The position numbers were made by a program, and so were the translations under genes. A stretch of 64,000 bases of DNA from NCBI GenBank assembly GCA_029259745.1, contig JAJDEO010000065.1:62001-126000 (forward strand), given 5' to 3'. Shown one piece after another: positions 52,653 through 61,548 of this stretch (the first letter of the stretch is position 1; the number at the start of each line of letters is the position of its first letter). This stretch comes from Planctomycetota bacterium. Its GTDB lineage: Bacteria; Planctomycetota; B15-G4. The notes under the pieces are model-generated. The model was not told where the DNA came from, did no database searches, and worked only from the letters and a program-made list of their open reading frames with translations.

Positions 52653-52813
52653 CAGCCCAGTGAAAAACTCATCCGGCACGCCGCACGCACCCGAGCGCGC
52701 CTGTGCGAGCGCGGGAGCACCTCGACGAATCCACCGATTCGCCTGCGTTCCCACACTTCCACAGGCACACTCGGTCAAGCACGTCGCACTCGGAGCAGTT
52801 CTTCAGCAGGCTG
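52653..52813 (-). repeat. Dispersed foldback repeat, full copy D
   Basis: A 161-bp element in the opposite orientation to copies B and C. It starts CAGCCCAGTGAAAAACTCAT and ends GAGCAGTTCTTCAGCAGGCTG without its first base. It lies 68 bp upstream of the HEAT-repeat gene start. Confidence 0.85.
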
Positions 52814-52880
52814 CTACCTGGGCGTGGACAGCGCGCCAGCCGCCCGCGACGATCGTGTCCGCCACCTTTGGGGAACCCCG

Positions 52881-54605
52881 ATGAACACCAGCTGCGCGTC
52901 CGCGCGGATGCCTCGCCTGACGGCCGTCTGCACCTTCGCCCTGGTCCTCCTGGGCCTCGGCCGCCCCACGTCAGCGCTCGGGGACAGTCGCTGGACGTCC
53001 TGGTGGGACACGAACCGCGAGGCCACGATCGCCCACTGGGCCGACGTCACGCCGGGACGGTCGTACGCGGGCTGGGCCAACTCCGTCATGGGGCGCGGGC
53101 GCTCCTTCCTGCCGCCGACGCGCCTCTCGCCCGGCGAGCGGCGACGCGCGACCGAGGCCCTCTACGGCGTCCTCTCGAAGACGAACGAGATCACGCTGCG
53201 GACGCGCATGACCTACGCGATCGCGCGTGTGGCTCCCGAGGACATGCACACGAAGGTGCGCGAGTTGCTCGAGCGGTTGCTCAGTGACATGTCGGCCAAC
53301 GTGCGCGTCTCGGCGACGTTCGCGCTCGGGATTCTCGGAGACCCCGAAGCGACCGACACGCTCGTCGGCATCGCCTTGGACGATGCCAGGGCGCGCATCT
53401 CGCTGCGCCAGTCGATCGCATCGAACGCCGTGCGCGGGCACGCAGTGATGGCGCTCGGGATGCTCAACTCGCCGGCAATCATCGACGAGCTCCTCCCGAT
53501 CCTCGAGCTCGACGACACCGACGACGCCTACGTGCAGCGCTGCATCGTCTTCGCGCTCGGCATGCTCGAAGGCGAGCTTGCGATCCGCGCGCGCGAAGTG
53601 CTGCTCGACAAGCTCGAGAACCTCCCGCGCGACCGCGCCGTGGCCGGCATGATCCCGATCGCACTGGGAAAGCTCGGACATCGCGAAGCCATGCCCGCCG
53701 TTCTCGAAGTGCTCGGGAACACGAAGGCCGAGCGCGAGATGCGTCAGTCGGCGGCCGTCGCGATGTCGCGCCTCACGTCGCTGTACGACGAAGAGGCGAT
53801 CGAGGAACTCTTCGACAACGTCAAGACCGCAGCCGAGGGCCCGCAGCGCTGGTACTCGCTGATGAGCATCGCACTGATCGGTGCCCGCACGCGCCGTCCC
53901 GCGCAACCGTTCGACCACGAAGACCTCGAGAAGCGGCTCATCGAAGAGATGGTCAATCCGTCCCACGAGGAGCACGGGCCGTGGGCCGCCATGGCGCTGG
54001 CCGTCTACGGGATCGACCACGAGGTCTTCCGTCCGCTGGCCATCGAAGCAGTGGGTCCGGCCTACAAGAAGGAGAAGGACCCCGACGACAAGGGCGCGTA
54101 CGCCATCGCGCTCGGTCTGCTCGGTGCCCGCGAGTACGGCAAGCAGATCTTCGCCGACCTCGACGACCTCTCCGACGGTGCCTTTCGCGGCTCGGCGGCC
54201 CTTGCGCTGGGAATGCTCGCCTACGAACCGGCGCGCGAGTGGATGCTGAAGCGCGCGCTCGACAAGTCGGCGACGGCCGGTGAGCGCATCCGACTCTTCC
54301 GTGGCCTGGCGCTGATGGGTGATCGCGGGACGACGAAGGCGATCCTCGGAGAGTGGAAGACGAGCGGAGACGCGGCGCGCCGGTCGTCGCTCGCCTCGGG
54401 TCTTGCGCGCATGCGCAACCCGCGCGCCCTGGAACGGCTCATCGCGATGATCGTCGACGATGGCGCCACGCAGCCCCGCGAAGAAGCCGCCTCGGCACTC
54501 GGCCTCCATTCCGATCGCTCCAACCCACGCTTCCACGAGTTGCTGACCCAAGACGTCAACCCCGGACTCGGCGTCCCGGCGAACCTCGTCTACATGGGCT
54601 ACTGA
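52881..54605 (+). CDS. Exported HEAT-repeat protein
   Basis: A 574-residue protein from ATG 52881 with a signal peptide (PRLTAVCTFALVLLGLGRPTSALG). From about residue 90 it is built of HEAT/PBS-lyase-like helical repeats: SANVRVSATFALGILGDPEA, VRGHAVMALGMLNSPAIIDE, DAYVQRCIVFALGMLEGE, AVAGMIPIALGKLGHREA, and later AYAIALGLLGAREYG. Such solenoids bind proteins. SelO begins 35 nt downstream on the same strand, so the two may be co-transcribed, though the link is unclear because SelO is cytosolic in bacteria. Confidence 0.88.
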   Translation: MNTSCASARMPRLTAVCTFALVLLGLGRPTSALGDSRWTSWWDTNREATIAHWADVTPGRSYAGWANSVMGRGRSFLPPTRLSPGERRRATEALYGVLSKTNEITLRTRMTYAIARVAPEDMHTKVRELLERLLSDMSANVRVSATFALGILGDPEATDTLVGIALDDARARISLRQSIASNAVRGHAVMALGMLNSPAIIDELLPILELDDTDDAYVQRCIVFALGMLEGELAIRAREVLLDKLENLPRDRAVAGMIPIALGKLGHREAMPAVLEVLGNTKAEREMRQSAAVAMSRLTSLYDEEAIEELFDNVKTAAEGPQRWYSLMSIALIGARTRRPAQPFDHEDLEKRLIEEMVNPSHEEHGPWAAMALAVYGIDHEVFRPLAIEAVGPAYKKEKDPDDKGAYAIALGLLGAREYGKQIFADLDDLSDGAFRGSAALALGMLAYEPAREWMLKRALDKSATAGERIRLFRGLALMGDRGTTKAILGEWKTSGDAARRSSLASGLARMRNPRALERLIAMIVDDGATQPREEAASALGLHSDRSNPRFHELLTQDVNPGLGVPANLVYMGY

Positions 54606-54640
54606 ACCTGCCCGCCTTTCGCCGCCCTCCCGAGCAGCCC

Positions 54641-56227
54641 GTGCCGACACCTCCGCCGTTTCACGACCGTTTCACCCGCACACTGCCCGCCGACCCGAGT
54701 CGCGAGAACCGCCCGCGCACGGTCAAGGCCGCGTGCTACTCGCACGTGATGCCCGCGCGCGCGAAGGCCCCGAAGCTCGTCGCCCACTCACGCGAGGTCG
54801 CTGAACTCCTCGGTCTCTCGGAGAGCGACGTCGCCTCGCCGTGGTTCCTCGACATGGTGTCCGGCAACGCTCTCCCAGAAGGCGCGCAGCCCTACGCGAT
54901 GTGCTACGGCGGGCATCAGTTCGGTCACTGGGCGGGGCAGCTTGGTGACGGACGCGCGATCAACCTCGGTGAACTCGTCGGAAGCGACGGTGATCACTGG
55001 ACCCTGCAGCTCAAGGGTGCCGGCCCCACGCCCTACTCGCGGACGGCCGACGGCTACGCCGTGCTGCGCTCGTCGGTGCGCGAGTTCCTCTGCAGCGAAG
55101 CCATGCACCATCTCGGCGTCCCGACGACGCGCGCGTTGAGCCTCGTGACGACCGGCGACAGCGTCGTGCGCGACATGTTCTACAACGGCAACGCGCGTCC
55201 TGAGCCCGGCGCGATCGTCTGCCGCGTGGCGCGCTCGTTCGTGCGCTTCGGCTCGTTCCAGATCTTTGCGTCGCAGCAGAGTGACGAAGCCTCGGCCGCA
55301 CTGCGCACGCTCGCCGAGACGACGATCCGCTGGCACCACCCCGAGCTCGGTGACCCGACGACTGACGCGTCGACCTATCCCCGCTGGTTCGCCCACGTCT
55401 GCGGTCTGACGGCCGAGCTCATGGTCGAGTGGATGCGCGTCGGCTACGTCCACGGCGTGATGAACACCGACAACATGTCCATCCTCGGCGAGACGATCGA
55501 CTACGGCCCGTACGGCTGGATCGACAACTACGACCCCGACTGGACGCCGAACACGACCGACTCCGCCGAGCGACGCTACCGCTTCGGGCACCAGCCGCAG
55601 ATCGCGCAGTGGAACCTCGCCCAACTCGGCGGCGCGCTGATCCCGCTCACCGGCGACCTCGAGCCCTTCCAAGCAGCGCTCAACGAGTACCAGGGCGTGT
55701 TCGCGGAGCGCTGGCACGCGATGATGCTGTCGAAGCTCGGGCTTGCGACGGCGCGCGACGACGACGATGAGCTCGTGACCGAGTGGCTCGCAGTGCTCGC
55801 GCTGACGGAAACCGACATGACGCTGGCGTACCGCAGTCTCGCGTCGATCCCGTCAGCCGACGACGACGCGCTCGCCGACACGCTGCACGCGGCCTACTAC
55901 GCGCCCGACGGGCTCACGACCGCGACGCGCGAACGCACGACGGCCTGGCTGCGGCGCTATCGCGCGCGCCTCGACGCCGAGGGCAGCGACGACATCGAGC
56001 GAGCCGCGCGGATGGCGACCGTCAACCCCCTCTACGTCCCACGCAACTACCTCGCCCAGCTCGCGATCGACAAGGCCGAGCAGGGCGACAACTCGGGCGT
56101 CATCGAGCTACTCGACGCCTACCGCCGTCCGTACGACGAGCGCCCCGAGCTCAGTCACCTGGCCGGCAAGCGCCCCGACTGGGCACGCACGCGCCCGGGT
56201 TGCTCGATGCTCTCCTGCAGTTCGTGA
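54641..56227 (+). CDS. selO: Protein adenylyltransferase SelO (YdiU family), cysteine form
   Basis: A 528-residue pseudokinase-fold enzyme that transfers AMP to proteins in the redox stress response. The hallmark YGGHQFGHWAGQLGDGRAIN and LKGAGPTPYSRTADG (nucleotide-binding loop) are present, with GVMNTDNMSILGETIDYGPYG (catalytic Asn/Asp region). The C-terminus is PGCSMLSCSS. Selenoprotein versions carry selenocysteine near this end; here both positions are cysteine. GTG 54641 gives a normal N-terminus. It ends 12 bp before the convergent spermidine-synthase-like gene. Confidence 0.95.
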   Translation: MPTPPPFHDRFTRTLPADPSRENRPRTVKAACYSHVMPARAKAPKLVAHSREVAELLGLSESDVASPWFLDMVSGNALPEGAQPYAMCYGGHQFGHWAGQLGDGRAINLGELVGSDGDHWTLQLKGAGPTPYSRTADGYAVLRSSVREFLCSEAMHHLGVPTTRALSLVTTGDSVVRDMFYNGNARPEPGAIVCRVARSFVRFGSFQIFASQQSDEASAALRTLAETTIRWHHPELGDPTTDASTYPRWFAHVCGLTAELMVEWMRVGYVHGVMNTDNMSILGETIDYGPYGWIDNYDPDWTPNTTDSAERRYRFGHQPQIAQWNLAQLGGALIPLTGDLEPFQAALNEYQGVFAERWHAMMLSKLGLATARDDDDELVTEWLAVLALTETDMTLAYRSLASIPSADDDALADTLHAAYYAPDGLTTATRERTTAWLRRYRARLDAEGSDDIERAARMATVNPLYVPRNYLAQLAIDKAEQGDNSGVIELLDAYRRPYDERPELSHLAGKRPDWARTRPGCSMLSCSS

Positions 56228-56239
56228 CGCGCCGCGGCA

Positions 56240-58627
56240 TCACTCGGCCGTCAGCGCAGGCGAGCACGCGAGGCAGACGAGGTAGCCACCGGCGCCGATC
56301 ACGGACGCCACGGTGAATCCGCCGTGCATCCCGATCACGACCGCGAGCACGGAAGCCAGCACCGACGTCGCCCCGTTCATCGCCCATGCCCAGGGGACGA
56401 GCGGCGCGCGACGTTCGCTGAGCGCTGAGACGCCGAGCGGGAACGGCATCCCCAACACGAAGCCGAGCGGCCCCACCAACGCCACGGTGAGCGCGATGCG
56501 CTCGCCGATGCTCCACAGCAGCGTGGAGTGCAGCAGCGGCGCGAGACCGAAACCCATCGCCGCCACGAGGATCACGACGGCGATCAGCGCCACGCGCATC
56601 CCGCGCGCCGGGTCGTTGCCCCACAGCCGCCCCGCCGCCAGGCTCCCCAGCCCCGCGCCGACGAGGAGCGAGGCGAGGATCGTGCTCAGCGCGTAGGTCG
56701 GATGACCGAGGTAGAGACCGAAGCGCTGCAGCAGCGGGATCTCGACGAGCATGAAGCCGAAGCCGAGGCCGCAGAAATACGTGAGCCGCACGATCGTGCC
56801 CCAGCCGCGCTCGGCGCGTCCGGTGACCTGCGCGACGATGAACGGCACGAGCAACGACAGCGTCGCGAGGATCGCGACGGTGAAGAGCACGGTGAGCAAC
56901 ACCTCGACGGCCTGCTCATTGGCGAGCGTCGCCTCGGTGGCCGAGAACATGTCCGTGACGCGCAGCGTGTTGAAGAAGAACGGACGGTCGTCGGTGGTCG
57001 CCGAGATGTCGTAGGGATAGGCGGCGATGAACCCCGCCTTGTCGGACGAACGGAAGAAACGCGACAGTTCGTTGTCGAGCTGCTCCCCAGGCCAGACGGC
57101 CTTCTCGAGCTTGCCGTCACGCTTGGCGCTGCGTGTGACGATCGCATCGAGTCGCGCGAGCTGCTGGTCAGTGAACGGTGAGCGCGCCCAGAAGACGAGC
57201 GCCTGCGCGGCGTTGCGACTGCGGTCGATGTGATCGAGCAGCACCACGAGATGACGCTCGGGCTCTGCGATCGCACGCCGGCGCATGACTTCGTCGATCA
57301 GGACGAGCAGTCGTAGCGACTCGCGCGCCGGCTCGGGATGCCAGCGGTTGATACTGACGATGCCCTCGTCGGTGAGATGGTCGAACGACTCCTCGAACGC
57401 CTCGACGGTGTAGAGCGCGTTCTCGGCCAGGGCGAAGGCGCCTGCCGACGTGGCGGCCCACGTGTCGACCTGCACGGTCTGGATGAGGTCGAACTTCCGC
57501 TCGCTGCGGCGCAACCAGCTGCGCGCCTCGTCGTGCACCATCGTCACGCCGGGCGCCGTGTAGAGGTGTCCCGACCACTCGGCCAGGACACCCTCCGTCA
57601 TCATCTCGTAGATGATGCCGTTGAGTTCGACGCCCGTGACCGTCGCGTTCTGGGCGATGGCGGCAAGCACGTCTGGCCCACCACCGGGACCGACGATCAC
57701 GACCGACGGGCTGTCGGGCAGCACGAGGTAGGGCAGCGCCGTGGGGCGCAGCACCATGTCCGGCGCTTGGGCGATGACGTTCTCGCGCGTCGCGAGGCCG
57801 TCGATGCGCTGACACGGCGTGGTCGCATGCCCGTCGATGTTGATCTGCACCGTCGAGTCACTGATCTGCGTGGCGACGACACGCGAGTGCGAGTTCCAGC
57901 GCTCGGCGAGCTTCACCTCCGAACGCGCGACGTCGGCGTCGCTGCGGCCGTGCATCGAGGAAGGCTCGAACACCCCAGTCGCCACCTGCAGCACGAGCAG
58001 CGCGACAAGCGCGAGACACATCACGCCGTCGAGCGCGCTGCGCCCGACCCCGGAGCGCCGGAAGAGCAACGCCGCCAGGGAGAACATCAGCGCCGCGACG
58101 ACGACGGCCCCCGGCGCACCAAGCGTTTCCAGCAGTCCGATCACGACGATGCAGCCGATACCGGCACCCACGAGATCGAACAGGTACAGCGTCGTGATCT
58201 GGCGCGCACCGTAGGACAGCACGGCCGAGACGACGAAGCCGCTCGTGAAGAACGGCACGAGCGTGACGAGGTAGAACGCGACCACCGAGTCGCCGAAGGC
58301 CCCACCCGAGCGTGCGTCGATCGACGTGTTGATCACGTAGAGGAGCGCAGCAATCGTCGACAGCGACGTGGCGTGACAGGCCAGCGGCAACAGCCGCGGG
58401 ACCGCGCGCATGAGCGACGGCACGAGATAGAGCACGAGGCCGCCAACGGCCAGGCCGAGCATCGCGAGCGAGATCGCGACGAACGCGAAGTGGTACCACA
58501 TCGCGACGGACAGCAAGCGCGTCAGGGCGACCTGCAGGACGAGCACGGCCATCGCCGTGAGCATCAGTCCCCAGCGGGCATTCGGCGCAAGCGCCTCGGC
58601 GTCACCGTCAGAGCGTGCATCCGTCAC
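56240..58627 (-). CDS. Polytopic membrane protein with spermidine-synthase-like domain
   Basis: A 795-residue protein from GTG 58627. Roughly six helices (about 20-220) precede a soluble domain with a nucleotide/SAM-binding loop VVIVGPGGGPDVLAAIAQ and acidic VTGVELNG, as in spermidine synthase-fold methyltransferase-like proteins. A further set of about six helices follows from residue 590 (FGLGFGFMLVEIPLLQRFGLYLG is a conserved family segment). Such SpeE-like fusion proteins are common in planctomycetes and deltaproteobacteria. Polyamine synthesis is not certain, and their role is unknown. The start could also be the GTG at 58678. Confidence 0.85.
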   Translation of the reverse strand: MTDARSDGDAEALAPNARWGLMLTAMAVLVLQVALTRLLSVAMWYHFAFVAISLAMLGLAVGGLVLYLVPSLMRAVPRLLPLACHATSLSTIAALLYVINTSIDARSGGAFGDSVVAFYLVTLVPFFTSGFVVSAVLSYGARQITTLYLFDLVGAGIGCIVVIGLLETLGAPGAVVVAALMFSLAALLFRRSGVGRSALDGVMCLALVALLVLQVATGVFEPSSMHGRSDADVARSEVKLAERWNSHSRVVATQISDSTVQINIDGHATTPCQRIDGLATRENVIAQAPDMVLRPTALPYLVLPDSPSVVIVGPGGGPDVLAAIAQNATVTGVELNGIIYEMMTEGVLAEWSGHLYTAPGVTMVHDEARSWLRRSERKFDLIQTVQVDTWAATSAGAFALAENALYTVEAFEESFDHLTDEGIVSINRWHPEPARESLRLLVLIDEVMRRRAIAEPERHLVVLLDHIDRSRNAAQALVFWARSPFTDQQLARLDAIVTRSAKRDGKLEKAVWPGEQLDNELSRFFRSSDKAGFIAAYPYDISATTDDRPFFFNTLRVTDMFSATEATLANEQAVEVLLTVLFTVAILATLSLLVPFIVAQVTGRAERGWGTIVRLTYFCGLGFGFMLVEIPLLQRFGLYLGHPTYALSTILASLLVGAGLGSLAAGRLWGNDPARGMRVALIAVVILVAAMGFGLAPLLHSTLLWSIGERIALTVALVGPLGFVLGMPFPLGVSALSERRAPLVPWAWAMNGATSVLASVLAVVIGMHGGFTVASVIGAGGYLVCLACSPALTAE

Positions 58628-58800
58628 GAAAAATCTCTCATACCGAGCTGCCCGCTGAGAAGGGTCGCGTTGCACCACAGGGCGCCGAGCGACTCGTCGT
58701 TCGCCCTCGCTTGGACCGCCAACGCACGCGAGGTGTCCGGCGCAAACCGTCGAGCCTCACGACGCGTGGTGCGCGAGAACATACCACACGGGTTCGCCGC

Positions 58801-60618
58801 TCACGGCTGCTGCGTCGCGTTCAGCAGCGGCCAGGACGCGAAGCCCAACGCGCGCTCGACGAGCTCGCCCGCATCGCGCTCTGTGGCGAGGTGTCGGACC
58901 GCCACGGGATGCCCGAAGCGGTGCACGACGACCGTGTCTCGCTCGAGCAGCGCGTGGGCTCCGTGAAACTGCATGACGGCGCGACCCGGAGACGGATCGG
59001 GTGCGAGGAGGTCGCGCCCGAGGCTGGGCGCGCCGGAGATGCCGAGGCGCGCCAAGAGTGTCGGCCCGAGGTCGATCTGGCTGGCGACCGTCGCAACGCG
59101 GGTCGGCACGACATCAGGACCGAGCAGCACGGCCGGGATGTGGAAGCTCTCGACGGGCACGAGCTGCGGTCCCGCCGTGCGGGCGTTGTGATCGGCCACG
59201 ATGAGAACGTACGTCTCGGGATCGCGCGCCAGCACATCGTCGACGAACTCGCCGAGCACGCGGTCGGCGTAGCGCACGGCGGCGTGGTGCGGTTCGCTGC
59301 CCGCGGGGACGTCGTCCGGGATCGACCACGGGGCGTGGTTCGAGTTCGTGAAGACGATGGTGAAGTGTGGCTCGGCGCGCGTCTCGATGTGGGCGAGCAC
59401 CGAGCCGAAGAGATCACCATCGCAGACGCCCCACGGCCCCTCGAACGTCACGACCTCGACGTCGTCGCGGTCACGCACGGTCGCGAAGCCATGGTCGCCG
59501 ACGAAACGCGCCATGTGGTCGAAGTCGGCGTCGCCGCCGTAATGGAATGACGTGGCGTAGCCGGCGCTTCCGAAGTGCGTGCCGAGCGTGGCGATCGCGT
59601 CCGTCGTATCGGCGCGCTTGACGAGGCTGCGCATCGCGCTGGGAAGCTGACTCGCGAGGACGGCCGCGAGTCCGTGAGCCGAGCGCGTTCCCGTCGCGTA
59701 GAGGCGTTCGAACGAGACCCCGCGCGCGGCGAGCGCGTCGAGCGCGGGTGAGAGATCAAGTCCGCCGAGCGACCCGACGACATCCGCGCCGACACCCTCG
59801 GCAAGCACGACGACGACATCGCGGCGAGCGTCGTTGGCGCGTGGCATCGAACCGCGCAGCTCGTCTGTGAGCTGCTCGACGGCGAGACGACAGCGAGCCT
59901 CGTCGCCATACAGCGGGCGTCCCGTGAGTTCGAGCCGCGTCGTCGTGACCGCGGCCGCCAGCACGGAGGACAGCGAGTTGAGCGGCAGCGAGTTGACGAG
60001 CGCGTCATCCGAGACGTCCGTCGTCATCGCCGCCGGGCGCAGCGTCGCGACTGCGCCGCCGAGGGTGACGAGCGCGGCCGTGACAGCGAGGATTGTCGCG
60101 CGCCCGCGCACCGGCGCGACGGCCTGCGCTTCGACACGTCCCAGCAGTCGCGCACTGAGCCAAACACCGACGGGCACACCGAGGGCAAGCGTCGCGAGCG
60201 CCAAGGGATAGGCAGCCCAGAGCGTCGTGATCATCTCGCGCGGAAACTCCAGGTACTCGGCGAAGAGCAGGTTCGGCCGTGCGTCGAACTCGACGACGTA
60301 CGTCGGCGTGATGAACTCGAGCGCCAGCAACGCCGCGAGCAGAACGGCGAGCGAGCCGCGCAGCACGGCCACGCCGCGCGCGGGAGCGCGCCGAGCAACG
60401 AGCGCCGCGAGCAGAGTCGGTGCGCCGACATACATCGCCAACGATGCGAGATCGTGGAGGGCACCGAGCGCCATCACGGCAGCGAAGTTGTCCCCGACAC
60501 GCTCCGCTTGCCACAGGCACAGCGCGGCGCGCGACACGGTCAGCATGCTCCATGTGATGAGCACGAAGCGCACGATGACGGAGCGCCCCGCGACGCTCAT
60601 GCGGCGCCCGTCCGTCAT
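58801..60618 (-). CDS. LTA-synthase-like membrane sulfatase-fold protein
   Basis: A 605-residue protein starting at ATG 60618 in a 4-bp overlap with the AHSA1 gene. About five N-terminal helices (10-210) precede an alkaline-phosphatase-superfamily domain. Metal-binding and active-site segments are VVVVLAEGVGADVVG, the nucleophile region YATGTRSAHGL (Thr), FTNSNHAPWSIPDD and LIVADHNART. This layout matches LtaS/phosphoglycerol-transferase-like enzymes that modify envelope polymers or glycans. It is the third gene of an operon led by an ArsR regulator. Substrate unknown. Confidence 0.87.
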   Translation of the reverse strand: MTDGRRMSVAGRSVIVRFVLITWSMLTVSRAALCLWQAERVGDNFAAVMALGALHDLASLAMYVGAPTLLAALVARRAPARGVAVLRGSLAVLLAALLALEFITPTYVVEFDARPNLLFAEYLEFPREMITTLWAAYPLALATLALGVPVGVWLSARLLGRVEAQAVAPVRGRATILAVTAALVTLGGAVATLRPAAMTTDVSDDALVNSLPLNSLSSVLAAAVTTTRLELTGRPLYGDEARCRLAVEQLTDELRGSMPRANDARRDVVVVLAEGVGADVVGSLGGLDLSPALDALAARGVSFERLYATGTRSAHGLAAVLASQLPSAMRSLVKRADTTDAIATLGTHFGSAGYATSFHYGGDADFDHMARFVGDHGFATVRDRDDVEVVTFEGPWGVCDGDLFGSVLAHIETRAEPHFTIVFTNSNHAPWSIPDDVPAGSEPHHAAVRYADRVLGEFVDDVLARDPETYVLIVADHNARTAGPQLVPVESFHIPAVLLGPDVVPTRVATVASQIDLGPTLLARLGISGAPSLGRDLLAPDPSPGRAVMQFHGAHALLERDTVVVHRFGHPVAVRHLATERDAGELVERALGFASWPLLNATQQP

Positions 60619-61079
60619 GCGCGCGACTCGACGTGAGCCTTGAACCCGTCCGTGAAGAGCTGACGCCAGCCATCTCGCTGTTGCGCGGCGCTCTCCTCCG
60701 TCACGCACCCCACGAGCGCGTCGCGAATCTTCAAGACGGCACGGCCGTCGCGCTCCTCGACCGAGAGCGTGAGGATGCTCGTCGTCGGCCCGCCCCAGTC
60801 GGGAGCGATGTGTCCGACGAGATGGAGCGTGCTGCCCGGGAGCACCATCTGCACCGTGTACCAGAGCAGCGAGCCGCCGCCAGGAGCGCGCTCGACGAGC
60901 AGGCCGCCCGCCGTGGCATCGAGCGTGATCTCCGATCCCGGACCGGCCATGTGGAAGTCGTGCAGCCACCAGGCCTCGATGTTCGTCGTCAGGGTGTCCC
61001 ATACGCTTGCGGTGGGCGCATCGACGGGGATCTCGAGTTCGTAGGTGACAGAGCGTGTGTCGTTGAGGAGCGCGGTCAT
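60615..61079 (-). CDS. AHSA1/SRPBCC-domain protein
   Basis: A 154-residue protein from ATG 61079. It shows the START-like fold pattern of Aha1/CalC proteins: VTYELEIPVDAPTASVWDTL at the start, then EAWWLHDFHM, LDATAGGLLVE, and a C-terminal helix QQRDGWRQLFTDGFKAHVE. ArsR-AHSA1 pairs are a frequent bacterial arrangement in which the regulator controls the SRPBCC gene. It overlaps the regulator stop by 4 bp (ATGA) and the LtaS-like start by 4 bp. Confidence 0.92.
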   Translation of the reverse strand: MTALLNDTRSVTYELEIPVDAPTASVWDTLTTNIEAWWLHDFHMAGPGSEITLDATAGGLLVERAPGGGSLLWYTVQMVLPGSTLHLVGHIAPDWGGPTTSILTLSVEERDGRAVLKIRDALVGCVTEESAAQQRDGWRQLFTDGFKAHVESRA

Positions 61080-61420
61080 GAGCGACCTTTCTTGCGTGAA
61101 CGGGATTCGACGTGTTGTTTGAGACGGTGGCCCGCGGCCGCGAGCCCCGCGGCGCGTGGGCTGACCCATGCGTCGAAGATGCGTTGGAGCGGCGCGACGT
61201 TGAGGGTGTTCCAGCGCAGGCGTCCCTCGCGCGTGACGATCAGCAGCCCGGCCGCCTCGAGCACGTCGAGATGTTTCATGACGGCGGTGCGACTGAGGTC
61301 GGGAAAGGCGTCGACGAGCTCGCCCGTCGTGTGGGCTCGCTCGGCCAGGACATCGACGACGCCGCGGCGCGTCCTGTCGGACAGGGCCTTCCACACGTCG
61401 TCATCATCGCTGCGCTTCAT
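61076..61420 (-). CDS. ArsR-family winged-helix repressor
   Basis: A 114-residue protein. MKRSDDDDVWKALSDRTRRGVVDVLAERAHTT is the typical ArsR opening, with the recognition helix in LSRTAVMKHLDVLEAAGLL and the wing EGRLRWNTLN. No cysteine metal site is visible, so it is probably not a metal sensor; it belongs to the group paired with AHSA1 proteins. A 7-bp inverted repeat directly upstream of its start is a candidate operator. Confidence 0.93.
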   Translation of the reverse strand: MKRSDDDDVWKALSDRTRRGVVDVLAERAHTTGELVDAFPDLSRTAVMKHLDVLEAAGLLIVTREGRLRWNTLNVAPLQRIFDAWVSPRAAGLAAAGHRLKQHVESRSRKKGRS

Positions 61421-61440
61421 ATGTCACCCGACAGTGACAT
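61421..61440. promoter_or_regulatory. Candidate ArsR operator
   Basis: ATGTCAC (61421-61427) and GTGACAT (61434-61440) form a perfect inverted repeat with 6 bp between, touching the ArsR start codon. It also lies 109 bp from the divergent sulfatase-like gene, so it could serve both directions. Autorepression is inferred. Confidence 0.5.
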
Positions 61441-61515
61441 GTCAACGCGAGTTCGTCAACAACCGCCCTGCCGCGGACGCGACGGACGACCGGCGAGCAG
61501 CGTGGACGCACGCTG

Positions 61516-61521
61516 TAGAGT
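61516..61521 (+). promoter_or_regulatory. Possible -10 hexamer TAGAGT before the sulfatase-like gene
   Basis: TAGAGT lies 27 nt before the ATG at 61549. There is no -35 consensus. Confidence 0.25.
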
Positions 61522-61548
61522 GTCGACTCCCGGAGACCGGATTTCCCC

